A DNA stretch of 64,000 bases, from assembly GCF_947179165.1 (NCBI RefSeq), contig NC_077243.1, positions 53,000,001-53,064,000 of the forward strand. The letters run 5' to 3'. Shown in pieces: positions 10,643 to 21,203 of the stretch. A program made the translations under genes and the position numbers. Positions within the stretch are counted from its first letter, which is position 1, and each line of letters opens with the position of its first letter. The notes under the pieces are model-generated. The model had not been told where the DNA came from, did no database searches, and saw nothing but the letters and a program-made list of their open reading frames with translations. Source of the stretch: Solanum dulcamara. Its lineage: Eukaryota; Streptophyta; Magnoliopsida; Solanales; Solanaceae.

Positions 10643-10770
10643 GACGTCGCTTAAGTGGCTAGGAGTTTGCTAAAGTGACCAACCATTTTGGGCGGGTGTC
10701 GCTTAAGCGATAGCCCTGTCGCTAAAGCGACTGGCCTCTTAAGCGACTATGCATCACTAAAGCGATGCCA
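10643..10770. repeat. Cluster of TCGCTTAAGCGA / TCGCTAAAGCGA quasi-palindromes in the 5' LTR
   Basis: At least six short blocks of the form (G)TCGCT(T/A)AAG(C/T)GA(C) or their halves occur within about 130 bp, several being self-complementary (for example GTCGCTTAAGCGAT). The 3' LTR keeps a shorter, decayed version (18869-18971). Function unknown. Confidence 0.7.
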
Positions 10771-11904
10771 ACCTTTTAGGTGTATGTCTCTTACATGATC
10801 CCAGGTGGTCGCTAAAGTGAAACCTGAGGGTCGTTCTTAAGACTAAAATTTCATATTTTATATCAAATTTTAAACTTGGTTTTCTCCTTCAATTCTTGGG
10901 CGATTTGGGCGATTCAAAAGGCTAACTTGCATATATTTTTTTAGGGGAAACTAGTGGTGTGTTCAAAATTAGGATTTGAGGTTTTATTTGAGGTAATTTC
11001 CCCTTTTATTGTGATTCTAGTGTTCTTTAGCTAATAGTTGCTCATGAATGCATAATAGTTTTGCGGATGATTTGGAGTGTGAATTGTATTCCCTTGTGGA
11101 ACATAAGCTAGCGGGTGTAGTTAGAGCCTATTCTCATAGGCAATTCTATGAGTTACGAAGCAGGTCCCACAATTCCCAATTTTTGACTCCAAAATTATCC
11201 CATCTTTAAATTCGATAATTTTAGTGTCATAACGACCATATAAATATTGTGATTCTACTGTTAACAGCATGGTAGCATTCGGAGGTTGCTCCAAAGGGAA
11301 AAGGTCTAATATCATGAGTTGGAGCACTAGGCCGGCCTACAGGTAGTCTACGGTTTTCCCTTCGTGAGACTGAGCTTTTTTAGGCAATTGTATATTGATT
11401 TGTATGAGTTTGGAGAGGTTGGGTGTTAAGCATGCTAAATTCCTAGAATCCATACCACAGGTGTTATTTTTGGGAAATTGTTGGATTGTTTAATCATGTC
11501 TCCTGTGGTTGTTGGTTGTTCCTATCCTGTGATGAATGTGTTGCCTATGGTTATATGTTTGGAAGTATGTTTGGCCTTAGTCTAGGCTTATACTATTGAT
11601 TGCCTTAGACTTGCGCGATTTTGGTGTCGTTGGGCCCTAGAACTTCTCCGATGTTGTTTCGAACGGTTAGCTCCTTGTAGACTAATATAGCAAACATAAG
11701 TCTAATAGTTTGAGCTTTAGTGAAGCGGTTACACAGCTTGTGAAATTACCTCCATAATGCCCTATTCTCCTATTGGTCTTGTATTGCTTGGTTCTTGATT
11801 CTTGGGAGTCTTCTCGACAATTCAAGTTATATTTGGTTTGAGCTGCAGTAGTGCATTAATGACACTCGATTTGGATGTACTCCCCGTGACGCACGGTGGG
11901 TCAC

Positions 11905-12200
11905 TAATTCTAATCCGGTTCACTAATTTAGCTATAGTTACCAGGTTAACATTCGTAGTCCAGCTTACTTATGTTCGGCTCCATAGCTATATTTACCCTA
12001 TTAAAGTTCGTGGACTATATTACTTGTGATAAGGCTCCTTAGCTACAAATACCCAATTGAAGTTCATGGTTTAGCATACTCGTGTTTGACCCTTAGCTAA
12101 AGTTACCAGTCTAAAGTCTGTGGTCTAGCTTACTCATGTCGACTCGTTATCTACAGTTACCTGGTTATAGACCATGGTCCAGTTTACATGTGGTTTAATT
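11905..12200 (+). repeat. Tandem repeat, about 55 bp x 5, in the 5' LTR
   Basis: Units contain CnTTAGCTAnAGTTACCnG, then GTnnnTGGTCnAGCTTACTnGTGT. The GCTA anchors lie at 11931, 11987, 12042, 12096 and about 12149, giving a period of 53-56 bp. The 3' LTR has the same array at about 20060-20345. Confidence 0.8.
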
Positions 12201-13098
12201 CCTGACTCCCTGATGAATCTTCGGTTCAAGTCTTCATCTATTCTTAGCCTTGGGTTAAGGTATTAGAGTTTTGAAATGGTTCGATTCTAGTCAAGGAAAC
12301 GATGATATAATTAGAATCCTTTTGGCTCCATTCATTTTTTCCTTCAACTATCTTTTCATCTGTCTGGCTTATGGGAGTCCATACATGTTGTTACTCTATA
12401 CTTGTGCACGAGCATACCTATCGGGTTTATAGGAGCCTGGCGTATTTAGTTAGAATCTTTATCTTTATTTGTTAGTATGCTCGTGTACATAGTTACATTT
12501 ACTTCTTTCCCTGTCTTTGGTTATGATCTTTTACTCACATTTTAGTTTACTTTTGCTTATCTTGATTAGTCGGCCTATGATGCCTACTGAGTATCTGTTG
12601 TTTTGGTGCTCATACTAGACTCTGTATCTGTTTTTTTGATACAGTTCCGGTTAATAGCTATCGGCATTAATTCGAGCCAGTTGTGGTCGTGATCGGAGGA
12701 GAGGGTGAGCACATTGCATCCTGGATTTATGCATCTCCCTCTGTATATATATTTTTCCTATCATTTTCTTTTGAGATAGCTCTGTTTCTGTGGTCCACTT
12801 TTGGGACTTGTACTCTTTTACTAGTAGCTCTGTACCTGTGACTTAAAGATTCTGGGAGGGATCTTTTTTGTCTATACCTGTGACTTCTAGGTTATGGTAG
12901 AAATCCATTTTGTTTGTATATATTTAGTTTCTTATGCTCGTTCATGTAGCCTCTTACTATTATTCTACTGTTTTGGATTGTATTGTCAGTCTTTTACCCT
13001 AACATCCTATTACTCGAAGATTCGAGATTGAGTTGGCATGCCTACTAGTGGGTCATAGTAGGCACCATCATGACCTGAGAGATCGGGTCGTGATAAGT

Positions 13099-13112
13099 TG
13101 GTATCAAAACTC
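13099..13112 (+). other. Primer-binding site of gypsy-1
   Basis: TGGTATCAAAACTC starts 3 bp after the LTR end. It is one or two changes away from the initiator-Met tRNA complement TGGTATCAGAGC. Confidence 0.75.
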
Positions 13113-13301
13113 CAGGTTCACCGGTCTCACTTGTATAAAGTTAACGTCTAGTAAAGTCTTGTGGATTAGAGTGGAGACGTCTATGACTTATCTTCGGGAG
13201 GCTACAGGATGTCTTTAGGAATGTGTCTCTTTTGTATCACTATCATGCAGTGTGTATCTTATTGGTTTCTGGAAATATCCCTTGTTCTACTTTTTTACAG
13301 G

Positions 13302-14745
13302 ATGGCTCGCACGTACACTGGAGGTAGAGAAAGACCTCAGGGTAGTGCTAGGGCTGCAGCACCAGCCCGATTCCGAGAGAAAACTCTATAGCCAAAGGTG
13401 GAGCCACCAATAGCTCTAATATATCAGCAGCCGATGGGCCTGAGACCAGCCCAGCAACTGCCCACACCAATTATGGATCTGGACTTACATGTGATGTTCG
13501 CTAAGATTTTGGCTACTATTAGAGGTATGCAGAAGGACCCAGCTCCCATTGCTCTAGTGCCGCAGGACCATCCTGAACTAGAGGCACCAGTTGTTCAGTA
13601 GCCACCAGCATCGCCCACTTAGCCTGATGATTTGGAGGGCGTCATGCCACTATGAGAGCAGAATATGTTTGGGGTGTTCCTTAGACTATCACCACCAAGA
13701 TTGTTTTGGGATGTGGGTGAGGATACCCACGAGTTTCTATTTACTTTCTGAGAGGGGATACAAACCTTGTGTCTAGTGCGATCGAGAGTAGCCAACTTCA
13801 TTTCTTCCCAGCTAGATAGTCTTGCCCAACAGTGATGGATTACATACCTAGAAACAAGGCAAGTTTGGTCCCCATCGGTGATATGGGCTGAGTTTTCAAA
13901 GTCCTTCTTTGCCCAGTCTATTCCTAGGATCATAAGATATTATCTCTCAAGATCAGTTTTCATGGTTAGAGAAGGGATCCATGAAAGTATTGGAGAGAGG
14001 CCCGATTCCATGAGTTTTTCAGGCATGCCACCATGATCTTATACACAGAAGAGGAGAGAGTTCGGTACTTCATTAGAGGATTGAGGCTCTAGTTGTGGAC
14101 CGAGAATCAATCTTTAGTCTTAGTGGGCCACTCATATTTAGAGGTGGTAGACCATATTCGCATGCTCAAGAAGCTTTATCACAAGGCCCAAGGGGGCAGT
14201 GGCAAGAGAACTAGATAGAAGGATAGACTTGATAGGCCTTGATTTAGGCCTCAAGATTCCTATGATAGATCTCTCCATTGATTTTAGTTAGGTCAGTCCA
14301 ATCATTCCTTGCCGACCTCCCTCCATATTTTAGAGGGTGGTCAACACCATCAGGTTGTCTCTTGTATAACTCTAAGTCAAGGCCGAGAAAGTTTGTAGAC
14401 AGGTTTGTCCGACCGAGGGGGCCAACTTCTAGCTTTCAGCCGATATTCACAGGGATGCTATGAGTGCTGTGAGCTAGATCATTAGTCCCGCGTGTTCCCT
14501 CACCGCAGGCTAGCCTTACCAGCTCTATAGAAAGATAAACCTACACCAGCACCAGCACCAGCACATCCAGTTAGAGGTAGAGGCCAGAGCCAAGACTGCA
14601 GGGGTGGTCATCAGGGTGCATGGGAAGGTCCCCGGGAAGGTAGGTCATGAAGTAGAGTCGATGCACAGGGTAGAGCAGCTCAGGTCCACTTCTATGAAGC
14701 TTCAGCTAAAGCAGAGGCTGAGGCCTCGGATGATATGATCACAGG
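13302..14745 (+). pseudogene. Gag remnant of gypsy-1
   Basis: It starts at ATG 13302 with MARTYTGGRERPQGSARAAA, the usual Arg/Ala/Pro-rich gag start, and the same MAR start recurs in gypsy-2. The middle holds pieces of the capsid domain with many stops. The nucleocapsid zinc knuckle near 14455-14495 reads CYECCELDH, then a stop and SRVF: the last Cys is lost and a stop lies within the motif. The C-terminus (about 14570-14680) has the GRGQSQ/GGHQG-type Gly/Arg/Gln-rich tail. It would form the particle shell in a live element. Dead. Confidence 0.8.
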
Positions 14746-15120
14746 TACAGTTTTATTATGCCATCAACCCATATGTGCTTTATTTGATCCCGGCTCTACT
14801 TATTCTTATATATCTATATATTATGCCCCTCAACTGATTATGAGCCTAGAACCATAAGTTGAGTCGTTGTATGTTTCCCCCAGTAGGTGATTGTTTATTA
14901 GTAGATCAGGTCTTTAGATCCTGTGTGGCGACTATTCAGGGGTGTGATACTAGGGTTGATCTTATTTTGCTTGATATAGTGGATTTTGATTTTATTCTGG
15001 GCATGGATTGGTTATCCTCTCATTGTGCGGTCTTGGATTGCTATGCCGAGACCGTTATATTAGCCATTCCTGGTATTACATCGGTGGTGTGGAAGGGCTC
15101 TTGAAGTCTCATACTGGTTG
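14746..15120 (+). pseudogene. Aspartic protease remnant of gypsy-1
   Basis: It reads LCHQPICALFDPGSTYSYIS at about 14757-14815, with the active site as D-P-G-S-T, a common variant of DTG in this lineage. An open stretch from 14859 follows: PVGDCLLVDQVFRSC, then LDIVDFDFILGMDWLSSHCAVLDC, a well-kept C-terminal half of the domain. A stop separates the two halves. It processes the polyprotein in live relatives. Confidence 0.85.
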
Positions 15121-16760
15121 GGGTGATATCTTTTGTTCGTGTCCGGAGGCTAGTGGTTAGGAGGTGTTTGGCATACTTATCTTATGTTAGAGATGTGAGG
15201 AAGAAGGTCCCTACAGTTGATTCAGTACTTACAGTCCAAGAGTTTGCAGATGTGTTTTCTGCCAATCTGTCTTGCCTCCCTCCTAACCATGACATTAACT
15301 TTGCTATTAATGTAGAGTTGGGTACTCGTCCTATTTTCATCCCACTATACCATATGGCCCTAGCAGAGCTTAAGGAACTCAGTGTTTAACTTTGGGATCT
15401 CTTGCATAAGGGATTCATTCAACTTTGTGTATTGCCTTGGGGTGCCCCAGTCCTGTTCAATAAGCAGAAAGACGGTACTATGTGGATGTGCATCAACTAC
15501 AGGCAGTTGAATAAGGTGATGGTGAAGAACGATTACCCCATGCCTAGTATTGATGACTTATATGACCATCTTTTTGGTGCTATTGTGTTTTCTATGATCG
15601 ATTTGAGATTCGGCTACCACAAGTTAAGAATTAGGGCAGCGGACATCCTTAAGACTTCATTTAGGACACGTTATAGCCACTATGAGTTTCTAGTGATATA
15701 TTTTGGGTCGACTAATGCTCCTGCCGCATTCATAGAATTGATGACCCGGGTGTTTAGGACATACTTAGACTAATTTTTCATAGTATTCAACAATGAGATT
15801 CTGGTATACTCACGGAGAGGGGAGGAGCATGAGAAATACTTGAGAGTACTTCTCCAGACTTTGAGAGATCAACAGTTTTATGCCAAGTTCTCAAAGTGTG
15901 AGTTTTATCTTGAGTTTGTAGAATTCTTAGGGCACGTGGTGACCAAGGATGGCATTATGGGGGATCCGGCAAAGATTAAGGTTGTTCGTGATTGGGCCAG
16001 TCCACCTCTTTGACTGAGATTCATAGCTTTGGCGGATTAGCAGGGTACTACAGATGCTTTATTGAGGGATTTTCTACTATAACGGCACCTCTAAGTCGAT
16101 TAACTCACTAGGATATCCCTGTGTATTGTTGGAGGATTGTGAGAGGATCTTTTTGAGGCTCAAGGAGTTGCTTACCACTGCTCCTATATTGACTCTTCTA
16201 GTGGAGGGCGAGAGATTCACCATTTACTATAATGCATCCGGCATTGGTTTGGGTTATGTAATGATGCAGCAGGGCTGGGTTATTTCTTATGCATTGAGGC
16301 AGCTTAAGCTGCACGAGCAGAACTAACCTACTCATAACATAGAGTTGGCGGCGGTGGTTTTTGTGTTTACAATTTAGAGGCATTACCTGTATTGTGTTCG
16401 ATGCAAGATTTACATTGATCACATGAGCCTTCAGTACATTATGTGCTAGAGCGATCTTAATTCGAGGTAGGACCACTAGATTGAGCTCCACAAGGACTGT
16501 GACCTCTCTATTCTCTACCATCCAAGCAAGGCGAATGTAGTAGTGAATGCCTTGAGTTGGAAGGTGATGAGTATGGGTAGTCTGGACTTCCATTATACTA
16601 TGGAGCAACCATTAACTTTAGACATCCAGTCCTTAGCTAACCAGATAATTCGACTTGAAATCTCTGATTCCCAATGCGTGTGAGCTTATATAGGGGTTCA
16701 TTCATCTCTGTTAGATCGGATTTATAGTCTTCAGTTTAAGGATGAGGAGTTAGTTGCACT
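15121..16760 (+). pseudogene. Reverse transcriptase and RNase H remnant of gypsy-1
   Basis: RT spans about 15230-16080: the SCLPPNHDINFAINVELGTRP linker, [17 protein letters not shown], then [31 protein letters not shown] and [17 protein letters not shown]. The polymerase motif that should read F-I-D-D is FNNE (15791-15802, FIVFNNEILVYS), so both catalytic Asp are gone. RNase H (about 16200-16620) reads YYNASG where the family has CDASG, and VNALSW where it has ADALS: again Asp to Asn. The changes are G-to-A type. Stops at several sites. Dead beyond doubt. Confidence 0.9.
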
Positions 16761-17580
16761 ATGAGATTGGGTTTTGGGAGGTGATGCCATCCTGGCTATA
16801 TTAGAATTAGATAGGGTTTTGAGGTTTGGTGGCCATCTCTGTGTTTCGAGAGTTAGAGGTTTGATTAAGATGATCCTTAGCGAGGCCAATGACTCTAGGT
16901 ATTCTATCCATCCGGGCACTGCTAAGATGTATCGTGACCTGAGACTGTACTACTAGTGGAGCGACATGAGGAGAGATATTGTGGATTATGTGTCGCTTTG
17001 CTTCCGTTGCCAGCAGGTTATGGCCGAGCATTTAAGGCCTGGTGGCGAGCTTCAGAGATTACCCATTCCCTAGTGGAAATAGGAGCGGATCACCATGGAT
17101 TTTGTTGTGGGGTTGCCTCGCACTTCCCATGGTCTTGCTAGCATCTGGGTCATCATGCATCAATTGACCAAGTCAACGCACTTTCTTCCCGTTAGTACTT
17201 TCTATAGTGCTGAGAGGTTCAACCAAGTCAATGCACTTTCTTCCCATTAGTACTTCCTACAGTGCTGAGAGGTTAGCCTATTTCTACATTCAGGAGGTGG
17301 TTTGACTTCATGGTGTGCCTGTTTTTATCATCTCAGATCGGGGCTCCTAGTTCACATCTAATTTCTAGAGGATTTTTTAGGAGGAGTTAGGTACCCGTGT
17401 CAACCTTTGCATAACTTTCCACCCATAGACTGATTGTCTATCAGAGCGCACTATACAGTTTATCGAGGATATATTGTGGGCATATGTCATGGAATTTAGG
17501 GGTCAGTAGGATCCATTCTTGCACTTAGCAGAATTTGCATACAACAACAGCTACCACTCCAGTATTGAAATGGCCCTATT
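16761..17580 (+). pseudogene. Integrase remnant of gypsy-1, with a 55-bp internal tandem duplication
   Basis: The zinc-binding part (about 16890-17040) has RYSIHPGTAKMYRDLR, then CFRCQQV, the H...H/C-x2-C pattern. The catalytic core has MDFVVGLPRT, then LTKSTHFLPVSTFYSAERF, ISDRGS, and LSERTIQFIEDIL (the D, D, E positions). At 17167-17276 a 55-bp block, starting ACCAAGTCAA, is repeated head-to-tail. Because 55 is not a multiple of three it shifts the frame inside the core. Several CAG/TGG-derived stops (for example in the FHP-TD block) are present. Confidence 0.9.
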
Positions 17581-18204
17581 TGAGGATTTTATATGGTAGG
17601 CGTTGTCGCTCTCTAGTTGGTTGGTTTGAGTCTACAGAGCCCAGGAAATGCAGTACTGACTTGATGCAGAAAACCTTGGATCATGTGAGGGTAATTCGGG
17701 ATAGGCTCAAGATAGCTCAGAGTAGACACCGGAGCTATGCGGATCGTAGGCGTCAATTGTTGAGGTTTATCGTTGGTGATAAAGTATTTCTCCGTATATC
17801 TCCCATGAAGAACGTGATGAGATTTGGGAGGCAGGGCAAGCTTAGCCCCAGGTATATTGGACTTTTTGAGATATTGAGGCCATTTGGCGAGGTTGCATAT
17901 TAGTTATCTTTGCCCCCGACCTTTTTAGCTATTCATCTAGTTTTCCATGTTTCGATGCTACGGTGGTATACTCCAGATGAGACCTATGTGCTTCAGTATG
18001 ACGCGATTAACTTGGATGATCTTTTGAGCTATATTGAAGAGTCAGTTTCTATTTTGGCTAGAGATGTTACGCAGTTACATTCCAGAGCCATTCTTATGGT
18101 TAAGGTCCGTTGGAGGCATCATCTAGTCAAAGAGGTTACCTGAGAGAGTGAGCATGAGATGCAGGCACAGACCCCTAGCTTATTTGAGCCTTTAGGTACT
18201 TCTT
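17581..18204 (+). pseudogene. Integrase C-terminal / chromodomain-like tail of gypsy-1
   Basis: It reads RRCRSLVGWFE, then KTLDHVRVIRDRLKIAQSRHRSYADRR (an alpha-helical stretch), VGDKVFLRISPMKNVMRFG, KLSPRYIGLFEIL, VFHVSMLRWYTPDE and finally VKVRWRHHLVKEVT near 18110-18140. This is the usual order up to the chromodomain-like end that helps target chromatin in chromoviruses. Two stops break it (17903 region and 18143). Confidence 0.85.
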
Positions 18205-18244
18205 GACTCTTACTTTTACGGATGAAAGTTCTTTTAGTAGTGGA

Positions 18245-21203
18245 TGTTGTAATGACCCTACAGTTCATTTTTAAATTAAAGCATTCGTTCTATCATTTTG
18301 AGCATTCCTATAACGACCCCAAGTCATTTATGACTTGTGGGCACTAATTATTCGGTCGCCTGGTCGTTCATTTATGTTTTAGGCCCATTTCCCTAGTTTA
18401 GAGATTTTATAACTTGAAAAGTTAACTTCAGCCATAAGTTCAATAAAATGACCTTAGAATAGAGTTCTGACAATTCTATTAGTTCAAAATAGCCAAATTA
18501 GGCTAGTTGTATAGTCTGCACGAGCACCGAGGCAATCAGTACAAGTTTAGGATCATTCGGTGCTTTTACCTTTGAAATTTTGCCTATAGTTGACTTTGAT
18601 CAACATTCTTGGAAAATATGCTCAAATGAAAATTCTGACAACGCACTTAGCTCTAGAATGTCGAGTTGGTCTAGAACAACCCATCATTCGCTTCTCGAGT
18701 CTTCCGATCTAATCTTAAGGCCCATTGTGGATTTTGGCTCAAAATGGCCCTTAGGTATTGGACCAACTTTCAGTCGTAATGGCCTCGTATGGAAATTTCG
18801 ACGGTGCCATTGAGTTTGAAACATCGAATTTGTTGGGGTAGTATACCACTTGCACCAATTGTGTCTAGTGTCATCACTTAAGAGACCCCTGGTCCTTAAA
18901 GCGAGTGTTGCTTAAGCGTCCATGAGCTCGCTAAAGAATCAGTCCTTTTGGGCGGGTGTCACTAAAGCGGCAGGTGAGGGTATCTCTTAAGACCCAAATT
19001 TCAGATTTTTTTATCAAAGTTCAAACTTTGTTTTCCTCTTCAATTCTTGGGCGATTTGGGTGATTAAAAAAGCTAAATTGCATAGATTTTCAAAAGGGAA
19101 CCAGTGGTGTGTTCAGAATCAAGAGTTGAGGCTTCCTTTGAGGTAATTTACATTTTTTTCTATGCTTCTAGTGTTCGTGAGCTTATAGTTGATCATGAAT
19201 GCATAGTTTTAGCGCTGATTTGGTGTGTGAATTTTTTTCCCTTGTGGAACATGAGATGGAGTAGTAGTTAGAGCCTATTCTCAGAGTTAATTCCATGAGT
19301 TATAAAGACAGTCCTATAATTCCTAATTTTTGACTCCAAAATTGGCTTATCTCTAAATTTGATAATTTTACTATTACAATAACTGCATTAATATTGTGAT
19401 TATATTATTGATAATGTGGCAGCATTCAGAGGCTGCTCGGACAGGAAAATCTCTAGTTTTGTAAGTTAGAGAATGGGTGGTCGGCCCATAGGTAGGCTAT
19501 GATTTTCCAGTCGTGAGACTGAGCTTGTTTAGGCAATTGTATATTGATTTGTACGAGTTTAGAGGGGTTGGGTGTCCAGCATGTTGAATTCCTAGAATTC
19601 ATGCCCTAGGTGTTATTTTTGGGAAATTATTGGACTATTTAGGTATGACTCATGTGGTTATTGGTTGTTCCTATCCTGTGATGAATGCAATGCCTATGGT
19701 TATATGTTCGGAAGCATTTTGGCCTTAGTGAAGGCTTAGTTAGACTAGTGATTGCCTTAGACTTGCACGATTTTGGTGTCGTTGGGCCTTAGAACTTCTC
19801 TGAGGACGTTTTGAACGGTTAACTCCATATAGACTGATATAGCAGAGTTGAGTCTGATAGTTTGAGGTTTAGCTAGGCAGTAACACAGGTTGTGACCTTA
19901 CCTCTATAATGCCCTATTCTCTTATCGGTCCTGCATCGCTTGGTTATTGATTCTTAGGAGTCTTCTCAATAATTCAGGTTATATTTGGTTTAGGATGGGT
20001 GGTGCATTGATGACACTTGGTTTGGAGGTACTCCCCATAATAGACATTGAGTCGTAATTCTAATCTGATTCACTCCTTTATCTATAATTATCGAGTTAAA
20101 GTTTGTTGTCCAGCCTACTTGTGTTTGGCTCCTTAGCTATAGTTACCCGGTTGAAGTCTGTAGTCTAGCTTAGTTGTGACCAGGCTCCTTAGCTACAGAT
20201 ACTCAGTTGAAGTCTGTGGTCTAGCTTACCCATTTTTGACCTTTGGCTAAACTTCCTAGGTTAAAGTCTATGGTCTATATTACTCGTATCAACTCATTAG
20301 CTATAGTTACCCAGTTCTAGTCTGTGGTCCATCTTACACGTGGTTCAATTCCTTACTCCCTGATCAATATTTGGTTCAAGTCTTCATCTAATTTCAGCCT
20401 TGGGTTAAGGCATTAGAGTTTTGAAATGGTTCGGTTCAAGTCTGGGAAATGGTGATATAATTGGAATTCTTTTGGCTCCATTCATTTTTTTCCTTCAACT
20501 ATTCTTGCATTTGTCAGGCTTATGTGAGTCCATGCAGGTGGTTACTCTTTATTGTGCATGAGCATACCCATTGAGTTTATGGGAGCCCGACAGATTTAGT
20601 TATATTCTTTCTCTTTGTTTGTTAGTACACTTGTGTACATAGCTACATTTACTTCTTGCCATGTCTTTTGTTATGATCTTTTACTCACATTTTAGTTTAT
20701 TTTTCTTATCTTGCTCAGTCGGCCTATGATGCCTACTGAGTACCTATTATTTTGGTACTCATACTACACTCTGCATCTATTTTTGTGATGCAGGTCCGAG
20801 TACTAGCAAGTGACATTGATTCAAGCTAACTGCAGTCGTGATCAGAGGCGAGGATGAGCACACAACATTCTGGGTTTACTCATCTCCTTTTGTAAATATA
20901 TTTTGCCTGTCTTTTTCTTTTTCAGACAACTCTTTTTTGTGGTCCATTTTTGGGACTTGTACTCTTTTACTAGTAGCTCTATACCTGTACCTTCCAAGTT
21001 TTGGGAGGGATCCTTTTTGTTTGTATATATTTAGTTTCTTCCGCCCATTCATGTATGCTTTTATTAATATTTTACTATTTTGGATTGTATCATCAATCTT
21101 CTACCCTGACATCCTATTACTCGTAGTTCAGGGATATGGGTTAGCTTGACTACTAGTGGGTCATACTCGGCGCCATCATGACATAATAGAATGGGTTGTG
21201 ACA
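18245..21203 (+). repeat. 3' LTR of gypsy-1
   Basis: About 2.96 kb, beginning TGTTGTAATGACC after GGATGAAAGTTCTTTTAGTAG (the usual purine-rich approach) and ending ATGGGTTGTGACA at 21203. It aligns throughout with the 5' LTR but with many small differences and a shorter palindrome cluster, which fits an old insertion. The ~55-bp tandem array recurs at about 20060-20345. Short open frames here (for example 20838-21149) are not regarded as genes. Confidence 0.85.

Larger units (their letters stand above)
9971..13095 (+). repeat. 5' LTR of gypsy-1
   Basis: About 3.1 kb. It matches 18245-21203 collinearly through many blocks (GACnCCnAGTCA at the start, CAATTCTTGGGCGATTTGGG, TGGTTATATGTTnGGAAG, GGCCTATGATGCCTACTGAGTA, GGACTTGTACTCTTTTACTAGT). 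It ends in a GGGTCGTGATA sequence right before the primer site. The extreme left end is decayed, so the start is uncertain by a few bases. It contains a quasi-palindromic TCGCTTAAGCGA cluster (10643-10770) and a ~55-bp tandem repeat (11905-12200). The LTR should carry the promoter and polyadenylation signals. Small open frames inside it are not considered genes. Confidence 0.85.
9971..21203 (+). mobile_element. Gypsy-1: full-length but dead Ty3/gypsy LTR retrotransposon (Tekay/Del-like layout)
   Basis: The order on the plus strand is 5' LTR (about 9971-13095), primer site, gag, protease, RT, RNase H, integrase, chromodomain-like tail, 3' LTR (18245-21203). Length is about 11.2 kb. The gag-pro-RT-RH-IN order and C-terminal tail place it in Ty3/gypsy chromoviruses. 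All coding parts contain stops, and key catalytic residues are lost, so it is old. No matching target duplication is visible: the left flank is AT-rich DNA and the right flank is another LTR of the same lineage, so one side has been rearranged. Confidence 0.85.

Noticed and set aside
20838..21149. 103-codon hydrophobic frame as a membrane protein
   Set aside because: It is wholly within the gypsy-1 3' LTR and does not persist in the 5' LTR copy.
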